41,447 nucleotides of DNA from Candidatus Micrarchaeota archaeon CG_4_10_14_0_2_um_filter_60_11 (GTDB lineage: Archaea; Micrarchaeota; Micrarchaeia; Norongarragalinales; Norongarragalinaceae), in NCBI GenBank assembly GCA_002792915.1, contig PFPF01000034.1:1-41447 (forward strand), read 5' to 3'. The notes below the pieces were generated by a model, which worked only from the letters and a program-made list of their open reading frames with translations, did not search any database and was not told the origin of the DNA. How positions within the stretch are numbered: position 1 is the stretch's first letter; the number at the start of each line of letters is the position of its first letter. Positions 16,770-23,010 of this stretch are shown in pieces. The position numbers were made by a program, and so were the translations under genes.

Positions 16770-17653
16770 AAGCTCAACTCCAAACCCTCTTCCGCGGCCA
16801 CGGTTTCGGGGAATATTTTCTTGGCTTCGGCGAGCAGCGGCTTGCGGTCTTCGTACCGGTTGCTGAAGTGCGTCAGCGCGAGGCGCCCAGCTTTCGCCTT
16901 TACGGCCAGCTCGGCTGCCTGCGTCGCGGTGGCGTGCTTCTTTTCCGCTGCCATCGCCGCCTCGGATTGCGAAAAGCACGAGTCGTGAATCAGCAGGTCC
17001 GCGCCCTTCGCGGCCTCGGCCAGCGTCCTGCACGGCGCGGTGTCGCCCGAGTAAACCAGCTTCTTGCCTTTCTGCCTGTAGCTTACGTCTTCGAGCTTGA
17101 CGGCCTTCTTCCCGATTTTGATTTTGCCTTTTTCCAGCAGCCGGGTGAACAGCTCGCCCTTGATTCCGGCGGCCTTTGCCTTGTCCTCGTAAAAACGCGT
17201 TTTTTCGGGCTCTTCCAGGACGAATCCGAGCGCGGGGCAGCCGTGCTCGACCGGGAAGCAGGAAATCGTGAAGAATTCGGCGCGTAGGCACTCGCCTTCG
17301 CCGCAGTCCTTGATTTCAACCGGGAAAGCCGGCGCGAGTTGGCGCAACGCGAAAACCGAGGACAGGAACTGCTTCGTCCCGCGGGGTCCGTAAACTCGAA
17401 GCGGTTCGGTGCGGCCGATCAGGTTCATGGTTTGCACGAGTCCGAACAATCCGAGGAAGTGGTCGGCATGCAGGTGGCTCAGGAAAACCGCCTTGATGCG
17501 TCCGTAGCTGGCGTTGTTCTTCATCATCTGGCGCTGGCAGCCCTCGCACGCGTCGAACAGGTAGACCCCGCCGCAGGTAACCGCGAAACAGCTGGAGTGG
17601 TGCCTGGGCGAGGGAAGCGAGGCGCTCGAACCAAGGAAGGTGACTTTAATCAT
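16766..17653 (-). CDS. rnz: ribonuclease Z (tRNA 3' processing)
   Basis: Metallo-beta-lactamase-fold endonuclease that removes 3' trailers from tRNA precursors. The zinc motif is SHLHADH (H60, H62, D64, H65). Other family regions are VTFLGSSASLPSP at the N-terminus, FPVEHGCPALGFVLEE, KKLVYSGDTAPC (Asp ligand) and ALTHFSNRY (His ligand). At 295 residues it is the short RNase Z form. It is divergent from the LonB fragment across 54 nt. Confidence 0.92.
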   Translation of the reverse strand: MIKVTFLGSSASLPSPRHHSSCFAVTCGGVYLFDACEGCQRQMMKNNASYGRIKAVFLSHLHADHFLGLFGLVQTMNLIGRTEPLRVYGPRGTKQFLSSVFALRQLAPAFPVEIKDCGEGECLRAEFFTISCFPVEHGCPALGFVLEEPEKTRFYEDKAKAAGIKGELFTRLLEKGKIKIGKKAVKLEDVSYRQKGKKLVYSGDTAPCRTLAEAAKGADLLIHDSCFSQSEAAMAAEKKHATATQAAELAVKAKAGRLALTHFSNRYEDRKPLLAEAKKIFPETVAAEEGLELSL

Positions 17654-17665
17654 GCCTTATTCTTG

Positions 17666-17686
17666 AAGCCCAAAGGGCTTTTATTG
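17666..17686. promoter_or_regulatory. divergent promoter with inverted repeat (rnz / lonB)
   Basis: The 54-nt gap between RNase Z and the LonB fragment holds an inverted repeat AAGCCC-AAA-GGGCTT (17666-17680) abutting a TTTTATT element (17680-17686). That element lies 25 nt before the LonB GTG, which fits a leaderless start and supports the start chosen. The repeat could be an operator or a hairpin. Confidence 0.45.
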
Positions 17687-17707
17687 GTTGCCGCCCTGTT
17701 AGGAACC

Positions 17708-18796
17708 GTGGCAAAAAAAGGCAACCGCAAAGCCTCCGCCAAAGTTTCTTCGGCAACCGCTAGGGTCAAGGCCGCGAGGCCGAAAACCAAAGCCAATGCC
17801 AACGCGGCCTTTTTGCCTCCCGAAATCAAGTCCAGCGCGGACCTGAAGGTTCCCGAAAAAATCGTGGACCGGGTGATCGGGCAGGACGCCAGCGTCGAAG
17901 TCATCCGCAAGGCCGCGTCCCAAAAGCGCAACGTGCTGTTCGTAGGCTCGCCGGGAACGGGCAAGAGCATGCTTGCGCAGGCCATGGCCGAGCTGCTTCC
18001 GGTTGAAAAGCTGGAGGACATACTTGTCTACCCGAACGCGGAGAACGAGAACGCGCCCATCGTGAAAGTCGTGCCTGCGGGCGAAGGCAGAAAAATCGTG
18101 GAGCAGGAACGCGTCAAGTCCGTGGTTCCCGGCGGCAACCCCAACCTGATAGTGATGGTCCTGCTCATGGTGTTCTCGTTCCTGCTGCTGACCTTCTGGA
18201 GGCCGACGCTCGGCGACGTGATAACCGCCGCGCTCCTCATTTGCACTTTCATATTGGCGGGACTTGTTGCCATCGGCTCCCAGCTGAGCCGCGGCCCGAA
18301 GCTCTTCGAATCCGCCGCCGAAGGCGCGAAGCTCCTCATCGACAATTCCGGAAAGACGCGTGCGCCCTTCGTTGACGCGACCGGCGCGCGGGCGGGCGCT
18401 TTGTTGGGCGACTGCAGGCACGACCCGTTCCAGTCAATGACCGGCGAGGACAGGCTAGTGGTTGCAACCGGCGGCATCGAGAAAGAGGTTTCTTTCGCGG
18501 AATTGTGGAAGCGCACGGCTGCCAAGCATCCAGAACTCGTCGAAACGAACGAGGACGGCTACGAGGCGATAATACTTCCCGGCGACGAGGAAGTTTACAC
18601 CATCGGCTACGATGCCGGCGCGCCAATCAAGACGCGCGTCTTGTTCCTGAACCGCAGGCCTTACGACGGCGAAATCGTGGAAGTCAGAGCTGGGGGCAGC
18701 GAAGCGGCGTTCACGCCCGAACACGAGCTCATAACCCAGTCCGGCGACAAGCCCGTTTCGCAGATAAGAAAGGGCGACGAGCTCGTCACGCGCTAG
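17708..18796 (+). CDS. lonB: LonB protease N-terminal half fused to an intein N-fragment
   Basis: Membrane-anchored archaeal Lon protease, only its first part. Residues 48-60 (VPEKIVDRVIGQD), Walker A GSPGTGKS (80-87) and VYPNAENENAPIVKVVPAG are LonB-like, and two transmembrane helices (about 146-164 and 169-190) form the usual anchor. After ALLGDCRHDPFQ (residue 242) the LonB sequence stops, and a 120-residue intein-like segment runs to a TAG. Walker B, the arginine-finger region and the S16 protease domain are absent here and do not follow downstream, where an unrelated gene starts after 37 nt. Activity would need the rest supplied in trans. GTG start 25 nt after a TATA element. Confidence 0.85.
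   Translation: MAKKGNRKASAKVSSATARVKAARPKTKANANAAFLPPEIKSSADLKVPEKIVDRVIGQDASVEVIRKAASQKRNVLFVGSPGTGKSMLAQAMAELLPVEKLEDILVYPNAENENAPIVKVVPAGEGRKIVEQERVKSVVPGGNPNLIVMVLLMVFSFLLLTFWRPTLGDVITAALLICTFILAGLVAIGSQLSRGPKLFESAAEGAKLLIDNSGKTRAPFVDATGARAGALLGDCRHDPFQSMTGEDRLVVATGGIEKEVSFAELWKRTAAKHPELVETNEDGYEAIILPGDEEVYTIGYDAGAPIKTRVLFLNRRPYDGEIVEVRAGGSEAAFTPEHELITQSGDKPVSQIRKGDELVTR
18434..18793 (+). other. intein N-terminal splicing domain, probably split intein
   Basis: Residues 243-362 of the LonB fragment. The segment begins with Ser1 directly after RHDPFQ and has a block A-like start (SMTGEDRLVVATGG). Block B follows at 94-97 of the segment (FTPEHELIT, the T-x-x-H motif), then SQIRKGDELVTR. It ends 23 residues after the block B His, where endonuclease insertions and natural split points usually lie. 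No block F/G (His-Asn then Ser/Cys/Thr) is seen downstream. Length 120 is in the range of split-intein N-fragments. Motif assignment is by eye. Confidence 0.8.
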
Positions 18797-18833
18797 ACAA
18801 CTCTTTTATTCGCAGCAATCAGACTCTTAGCAG

Positions 18834-20072
18834 ATGAAGCGCGCCCTCCTCCTGCTGCTCGCCTTTTCGGCTTTCGCCCTCGCAGCCGAGGCAACGCCCG
18901 CGCCGCATTGGTACGAGCGCGTCAGCCTGTCCGAAAGCCACACGAGCCAGCAAATGCTGTTGCTGGACATCGACGGCGCGCGCCTCACCGTCAACGGCAA
19001 CGAGTTTCTTGTCGACTTAGTCGACCGTTCGCCGGACTCCGTTGCCTTGAAGATAACCCATGACGGCGAAGTCTTGTGCAGCGGCTTGGAGCCGAACTGC
19101 ATCTTGAAGGCGGGACAGGAAAACGACGCCTTGCTGGCCATGACGGGCGTGCGCATCTCTTGGACGCCCTCGCAGTATTCGGACGACATGAGCAACGGCG
19201 CGCTCATCCTTTTCGAGTTGCCGGGTCCGGCTTGTGTCCAGATTTACGGCAGCGCAGCCGTTGAAACGGGCTTGAACCTGGCGTTTGTTTCCGACGGCTT
19301 CGAAAAAGGCGAGGAGGCGGAGTTCAAGGCGGCAGCCGTGAATGCCGTGCGCGACCTAATTTCCGTTGCGCCTTACTCGCGGCACGCCGCCGCGGTGAAC
19401 GCGTACTACGTGCCGGCCAGTTTCGGCAAATCGTACGAGTTCACCGACCAAGGCATGCCCGAAGGCATCAGTAATGCGGTCCGCGAGTGCAGGCAAGCGG
19501 TGACAGTGCTGTTGTCCAAAGAGTTCTGGAAGGGTGAAACAGCCTTAGCCTCTCGTGGGTTTGCGCGCCTGCCCGCACCCCTGTATTTGAAGTCGCGTTC
19601 GGACGCGCTGACCGGCAGGTTGGTCGTGGCGCACGAGTTCGCGCACGCGATTGCGGAGCTGGACGACGAAACGTTCAACGAATCCAGGTTCGCTTCCGGC
19701 GAAGGCGCGACGCTGGTTTACGCGCCTAACACGGACATGCTCGGCTGTGGCAAGTGGTGCTCGGGCGCCAACGGCGGCGGCAAACAGTGCAATACCCTGT
19801 GGGCCGCCTTCTCGAATTGCCAGGGTAAGGGTGCGGAGTGCGTTGCTGGCGTGTCCGCCGCTTACGGCGCGGACGCTTTGGCCGCCCTGCTGGCGTGCAA
19901 CTTCGGCTCGGACTGCGTCAGCGGTACGGGATGCTACGCGGGCGTCGGCTACGTGTTCATAACCGCATTCAAGCCCGTTAAGAGCGATTGCATCATGGGC
20001 GATTTGTATTCCGCCCGCTTCTGCCCGGTTTGCGAGCGCGCTCTAGAGGAAAAGCTCAAGGAGTTCGGTTGA
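18834..20072 (+). CDS. secreted metallopeptidase, M64-like
   Basis: A 412-residue exported protein with a signal peptide (MKRALLLLLAFSAFALAAEA). LNLAFVSDGFEKGEEAEFKAAAVNAV resembles the start of the M64 catalytic domain. The zinc site is VVAHEFAHAIAELDDET (HEFAH at 267-271). The C-terminus has DCIMGDLYSARFCPVCERAL, like the conserved end of M64 peptidases. Many cysteines (CGKWCSGANGGGKQC, CQGKGAEC) suggest disulfides. A CTTTTATT element 28 nt before the ATG suggests leaderless expression independent of lonB. It runs 1 nt from the next gene, likely one operon. Confidence 0.8.
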   Translation: MKRALLLLLAFSAFALAAEATPAPHWYERVSLSESHTSQQMLLLDIDGARLTVNGNEFLVDLVDRSPDSVALKITHDGEVLCSGLEPNCILKAGQENDALLAMTGVRISWTPSQYSDDMSNGALILFELPGPACVQIYGSAAVETGLNLAFVSDGFEKGEEAEFKAAAVNAVRDLISVAPYSRHAAAVNAYYVPASFGKSYEFTDQGMPEGISNAVRECRQAVTVLLSKEFWKGETALASRGFARLPAPLYLKSRSDALTGRLVVAHEFAHAIAELDDETFNESRFASGEGATLVYAPNTDMLGCGKWCSGANGGGKQCNTLWAAFSNCQGKGAECVAGVSAAYGADALAALLACNFGSDCVSGTGCYAGVGYVFITAFKPVKSDCIMGDLYSARFCPVCERALEEKLKEFG

Positions 20073-20073
20073 A

Positions 20074-20640
20074 TTGAAGGCGTTGCTCGCGTTCCTCGCG
20101 GTTTGCTCGCTCGTTGCCGGCGCGCAGCACTTGGCCGTCGAGCTTGATTATTCGAACGGCAGCTTGTCCTGCGTTTCCGCGCAACTTGCATCGGGCTACC
20201 CCGAAGACTACCGCCTGCACTCTTCGGCTGGCGATTACTCGTACGCGCTGCTGGCCGAAAACAACAGCGTTCTCGACTCTTTTCCGTTCGGCGCGCCAAT
20301 GGTTTTTTACGACGACTTTTCCGCGAATTCGACGGGGGGAAGTTCGGCGGAGCTGGAGGGACCTTTCGAGTTGCGCGCCAAAAGTTTAGACGGCGCGGCA
20401 GCCGTGAAGATAAGCGAGGGCAACCGCACGGTTTGCCTGCTTTCACTGGCCGCGCCTTCAGTCCCGCAAATGCAGGCGACCGCGTCGCCTTCCGCTTCAC
20501 CTTCGCCCTCATCTTCCCCGCAGCCTTCACCCGCCCAGCCAACCGGCAGCAATCAAGGCTTTTTCTGGGCGGCTGTCCTGCTCGCTGCGCTGGCGGCCGG
20601 AGCGTTCATTTACTATTCGGATAAGCGCGGGCGCCGCTAG
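20074..20640 (+). CDS. secreted, C-terminally anchored surface protein
   Basis: A 188-residue protein starting at TTG one base after the peptidase stop. It has a signal peptide (MKALLAFLAVCSLVAGAQ), a small beta-rich outer domain with N-glycosylation sequons (NNS, NST, NRT), a Pro/Ser-rich stalk (SASPSPSSSPQPSPAQPT) and a final helix FFWAAVLLAALAAGAFIYY followed by DKRGRR. No family is recognised. The arrangement suggests an anchored partner or anchor for the adjacent peptidase, which itself lacks a C-terminal helix; this is inference. Confidence 0.7.
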   Translation: MKALLAFLAVCSLVAGAQHLAVELDYSNGSLSCVSAQLASGYPEDYRLHSSAGDYSYALLAENNSVLDSFPFGAPMVFYDDFSANSTGGSSAELEGPFELRAKSLDGAAAVKISEGNRTVCLLSLAAPSVPQMQATASPSASPSPSSSPQPSPAQPTGSNQGFFWAAVLLAALAAGAFIYYSDKRGRR

Positions 20641-20662
20641 GGCTTGAATGCGCTTAAATTCG

Positions 20663-20890
20663 TCAGCCGCCCACGTACGATTCCACGGGCTGCCTCATGT
20701 AACAAGTGCCAGACTGATTGCTTCCGTCGGGTCCCGTGAACCAGCAAGAGTAAGGGTAGCCACCCTTCTGCAGGTAATCGCCGGCCGCAGCCGACTGCGC
20801 GGCGTAACAGTAACCCGCAAGCGCGCCCACGACGAGGCAGGCGAGCGCCACCAGAATCAAGACGCGACTGTCCTTTCCCTTCATCCGCAT
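20663..20890 (-). CDS. small membrane protein of unknown function
   Basis: A 75-residue protein with one transmembrane helix near the N-terminus (RVLILVALACLVVGALAGYCYA) and an outside tail with two spaced cysteines (YSCWFTGPDGSNQSGTCYMRQP), which could form a disulfide. The ATG is chosen because AAAAGGGG lies just upstream; a GTG five codons earlier is an alternative. TTTATAAAAA about 40 nt upstream is a plausible TATA element. Function unknown. Confidence 0.6.
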   Translation of the reverse strand: MRMKGKDSRVLILVALACLVVGALAGYCYAAQSAAAGDYLQKGGYPYSCWFTGPDGSNQSGTCYMRQPVESYVGG

Positions 20891-20921
20891 CGACCCCTTT
20901 TCCACGAATGCTTTGCGCCCC

Positions 20922-21010
20922 CGGTTTATAAAAAGCCCGCCTGTCGCCTCCAGACAGGAATCTTATATACCCCACCGTCCAAAAGATTTGGTCTACAGTG
21001 GTGTGGTGAT
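20922..21010. promoter_or_regulatory. divergent promoter region with hairpin, upstream of cold-shock gene
   Basis: TTTATAAAAA (about 20924-20933) fits the leftward small membrane gene. CTTATATAC (20962-20970) is the TATA box for the rightward cold-shock gene. Between them lies an inverted repeat CCTGTC/GACAGG (20940-20945 and 20953-20958). The cold-shock transcript would have a leader of about 20 nt with GGTGAT just before the coding region. Confidence 0.55.
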
Positions 21011-21015
21011 ATGGT

Positions 21016-21207
21016 ATGAAAGGTAAAGTAAAGATGTTCAACACCGCGCGCGGTTTTGGATTCGTCACGGGCGACGACGGCAAGGACGTCTACGTGCACA
21101 CCTCGGCAATCGAGGGCGGTGCGACTCTCGCGCCGGGCGACGCAGTCGAATACGAAGTCGAAGCGAGCGAACGCGGTTCCCGCGCAAAGAGCCTGAAGAA
21201 GCTTTAG
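21016..21207 (+). CDS. cold-shock domain protein (CspA-like)
   Basis: A 63-residue single OB-fold cold-shock protein. The RNA-binding motifs are present: MKGKVKMFNTARGFGFVTGDDG (RNP1-like GFGFV) and KDVYVHTSAIEGG (RNP2-like VYVH), then LAPGDAVEYEVEASERGSRAKSLKKL. Proteins of this type bind single-stranded RNA and limit its secondary structure. Cold-shock proteins are common in bacteria and patchy in archaea, so acquisition by transfer is possible though base composition matches the neighbours. The ATG at 21016 is forced because the ATG at 21011 is followed by a stop after two codons. Confidence 0.92.
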   Translation: MKGKVKMFNTARGFGFVTGDDGKDVYVHTSAIEGGATLAPGDAVEYEVEASERGSRAKSLKKL

Positions 21208-21210
21208 GAC

Positions 21211-21231
21211 GCTGCGTTTTTTGGCCGCAGC
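21211..21231 (+). terminator. hairpin after cold-shock gene
   Basis: GCTGCG (21211-21216) and CGCAGC (21226-21231) form a stem around a T-rich loop, 3 nt after the stop codon, with ATTTT following. It could terminate the cold-shock transcript and shield it from the oppositely oriented tRNA fragment. Confidence 0.4.
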
Positions 21232-21269
21232 CAACATTTTCGGCTAGCTCCGGCTGGAATAAAATAGGA

Positions 21270-21314
21270 TGCAGGGGGAGAGATTCGAACTCTCGAACCC
21301 CTAAGAGAACCGGT
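21270..21314 (-). tRNA. tRNA-Leu 3' half only (candidate split tRNA)
   Basis: Read on the minus strand this is base 38 (A), anticodon 3' stem CCGGT, a 14-nt variable arm TCTCTTAGGGGTTC, T-arm GAGAG-TTCGAAT-CTCTC, acceptor strand CCCCTGC and discriminator A. The variable arm and acceptor match the tRNA-Leu(UAG) 0.8 kb away, so this is leucine-type. No acceptor strand, D-arm or anticodon precedes it; upstream is AATTTAAAAAC (21343-21353), a TATA-like element, then a short GC-rich leader. Complementarity of the leader (GCAA) to a U-U-G loop start favours anticodon GAG, but this is weak. It may be a trans-spliced half or a tRNA remnant. Confidence 0.6.
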
Positions 21315-21380
21315 CATTGCACTGGAACCGAGGTCTACCTTTGTTTTTAAATTGTGAAATGCTGGGCACTTTGGCTGGCT

Positions 21381-22076
21381 ATGGTTTATGTCCCGAAAAT
21401 TACGGAGTTCGACTTGAATGTGGATACTGCGTATTTGACTGGCGTGATAATCGGCGACGGCCACATAAGCGGCGATTATCGTTCTTTTCCGCCGCGTGAC
21501 GAAATTGATCCGAAGATTGCGATAGAAGGCGGCAATCGGGTGTTTATTTGCGATGAAGTTAAGCCACTCGTAGACAAAACAATTTTGCGGAGTTGCAATG
21601 TTACCGAGCGGGGCAGCAGGGGAATTAACCGGAACCCTACTTGGGTTCTTGCGTTCAGGAGCAAGTATTTTCACAAGTTTTTGACCGAAGACTTGGGTCT
21701 GCCTAAAGGCAAGAAAGCCGAAAAAATCTCGTTGCGCGTCATGCTGGAAAAAATAGGCGATCGTGCTGAAGTCAAGCGTGCTTTAATTGCAGGCATTTTT
21801 GACACGGACGGCGGTTTGCGGGGGAACAGCATAGGGCATTGCACGGCGAGTAAATCCTTGCGGGATGAAATGATTGACTTGCTCGCAGAAAACGATATTG
21901 CCGCAACAAGAAGCGAATGGGTGAACAAGCGGTATAACAAGAAATACTACGACTGGCGAATAAAGCGCCATGAATCAATCCGCTCTTTCTTGGAAAAAAT
22001 TCCGCTTAGGAATAAAATCAGAAAAGAGCGGATTCGCCAGCGTTTTTGCGCCGCGCCTGCGGCTAAGGTTGTGTAA
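21381..22076 (+). CDS. LAGLIDADG homing endonuclease
   Basis: A 231-residue protein with two LAGLIDADG-type helices: TAYLTGVIIGDGHIS (about 17-30) and ALIAGIFDTDGGLR (134-147). It is a monomeric, two-motif homing endonuclease. It is visibly poorer in GC than its neighbours, with codons such as AAA, ATT and GTT, which suggests recent arrival. The ATG at 21381 is chosen as it lies about 33 nt after a TTTTTAAATT element; an ATG at 21354 is too close. The gene fills the space between two tRNA-Leu sequences of opposite strand, and its stop is one base from the end of tRNA-Leu(UAG). Confidence 0.88.
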   Translation: MVYVPKITEFDLNVDTAYLTGVIIGDGHISGDYRSFPPRDEIDPKIAIEGGNRVFICDEVKPLVDKTILRSCNVTERGSRGINRNPTWVLAFRSKYFHKFLTEDLGLPKGKKAEKISLRVMLEKIGDRAEVKRALIAGIFDTDGGLRGNSIGHCTASKSLRDEMIDLLAENDIAATRSEWVNKRYNKKYYDWRIKRHESIRSFLEKIPLRNKIRKERIRQRFCAAPAAKVV

Positions 22077-22077
22077 A

Positions 22078-22210
22078 TGCAGGGGAAGGGAGTTTCAGCG
22101 TTTTTTAGCGCGGGTTTTTGCCCGCAGCAAAAAAGCGCATTTGAACCCTTGTACCCCTAAGGGACAGCCCCCTAAAGGCCGCGCATTTGACCAGGCTCTG
22201 CCACCCCTGC
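22078..22210 (-). tRNA. tRNA-Leu(UAG) with T-loop intron
   Basis: On the minus strand: acceptor GCAGGGG/CCCCTGC, D-arm GCAGAGCCTGGTCAAATGC, anticodon stem CGGCC/GGCTG with loop TTTAGGG (anticodon TAG), 14-nt variable arm TCCCTTAGGGGTAC, T-stem AAGGG/CCCTT and discriminator A. All stems pair. The T-loop is interrupted by 48 nt; removing it gives the canonical TTCAAAT loop and an 85-nt tRNA. GTTTTTAAC about 29 nt upstream is a plausible TATA element. Confidence 0.88.
22092..22139 (-). other. 48-nt intron in the T-loop of tRNA-Leu(UAG)
   Basis: The exon bases TTCA pair with intron-end TGAA, giving a 4-bp helix flanked by 3-nt bulges AAT (5' site) and ACT (3' site), an exact hBHBh' motif for archaeal splicing endonuclease. 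Cutting after the second bulge base (AA/T and AC/T) leaves TTCAAA joined to T. The intron folds further: GCGC-T-rich pairs with an A-rich CGC arm, capped by GCGGG-loop-CCCGC. Confidence 0.82.
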
Positions 22211-22256
22211 AACGCTAAGTATTCCGGCTTCAAGGGTTAAAAACGCGCGGCTGGGT

Positions 22257-22985
22257 TCAGCCGTACATCGGGTTGGTTTCCATGCGCTTGTAGTCCTGGT
22301 GGAGCGCCTGTATTTTTTCCATGGCGTCCTTCATCTTGGACTCGATTTGGTTGCCTTCCTTGCGGAGTTCAACCGTGTCGATGGGCACGCCGATTATTTC
22401 AGACAGCTTTTCAAGCAGCGAAGCCGCGGCCTTCGGGTCCATCGGCAGCTGGGTTTCCGCGAGAATGTTCGCGGCAGGGTAAGACTCGCTCGCGCACTCG
22501 GCGATGAGCAAGCCGCTCACGCCCTGCGTGGCGCCCTCCTTTATGAGCTCGATGCCGTTCTTCTTGAGCAACTCGGACATTTTAGGCGTGCTCGCGATTC
22601 CGTGTATTGCCGCAGTGGGCGGCTGTTGCGTGGCTATGCCCGCCAGCGAGTAAATCGCCCGCGCTTTCTTCGCCTTGGCGTAGTCTAGAATCGTCTGCGT
22701 CAATTCGTAGACCACTTCCGCGGGTATCACGAACTCGGAGAAAAGCACTATCAAGTCGTGCTTTTCGGAAGCGTAAATGCGCGCGGGCGAGACCGGCTTG
22801 TAGTCGTGAATCGCCGAGATTGGCGGGAAATGGCTTGACGCCACGTAGCCAACGAGCTTCATGTCCATCTTGCCGGACAGGTAGGCCGCGGAAAGCGTCC
22901 CTATCATGCCGATGCCCGGGAACCCCTCGATTATCACCGGGTTCTTGGTCTTGAATTTGCAGCACTCCTTGATTTCGACTTTCAT
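22257..22985 (-). CDS. PAC2-family proteasome assembly chaperone-like protein
   Basis: A 242-residue PAC2-fold protein related to archaeal PbaA/PbaB. Typical segments are NPVIIEGFPGIGMIGTLSAAYL, VGYVASSHFPPISAIHDYKPVSPARIY, DLIVLFSEFVIP and EGATQGVSGLLIAECASESYPAANILAE. The C-terminus is helical and charged, ending KRMETNPMYG, as in homologues whose tail contacts proteasome-like rings. CCTAAAAAAG about 27 nt upstream suggests a leaderless transcript. No proteasome subunit lies nearby. Confidence 0.85.
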   Translation of the reverse strand: MKVEIKECCKFKTKNPVIIEGFPGIGMIGTLSAAYLSGKMDMKLVGYVASSHFPPISAIHDYKPVSPARIYASEKHDLIVLFSEFVIPAEVVYELTQTILDYAKAKKARAIYSLAGIATQQPPTAAIHGIASTPKMSELLKKNGIELIKEGATQGVSGLLIAECASESYPAANILAETQLPMDPKAAASLLEKLSEIIGVPIDTVELRKEGNQIESKMKDAMEKIQALHQDYKRMETNPMYG

Positions 22986-23010
22986 GACGGGGTAACCGCG
23001 AGGCGCTTTT

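Noticed and set aside
18797..18833. An intein C-fragment or LonB continuation after the TAG in another frame
   Set aside because: Only 37 nt separate the stop from the next gene, and no His-Asn block or LonB motif is seen in any frame nearby.
21208..21270. Permuted tRNA, with the 5' half downstream of the 3' half
   Set aside because: No GCAGGGG acceptor strand or D-arm is found on the minus strand between the 3' half and the cold-shock gene.
21270..22210. A single tRNA-Leu with a giant intron containing the endonuclease, using the 5' part at 22210 and the 3' part at 21270
   Set aside because: The 5' part's anticodon stem (CGGCC) and T-stem (AAGGG) do not pair with the distant 3' part (CCGGT, CTCTC), while the nearby 3' end pairs perfectly.
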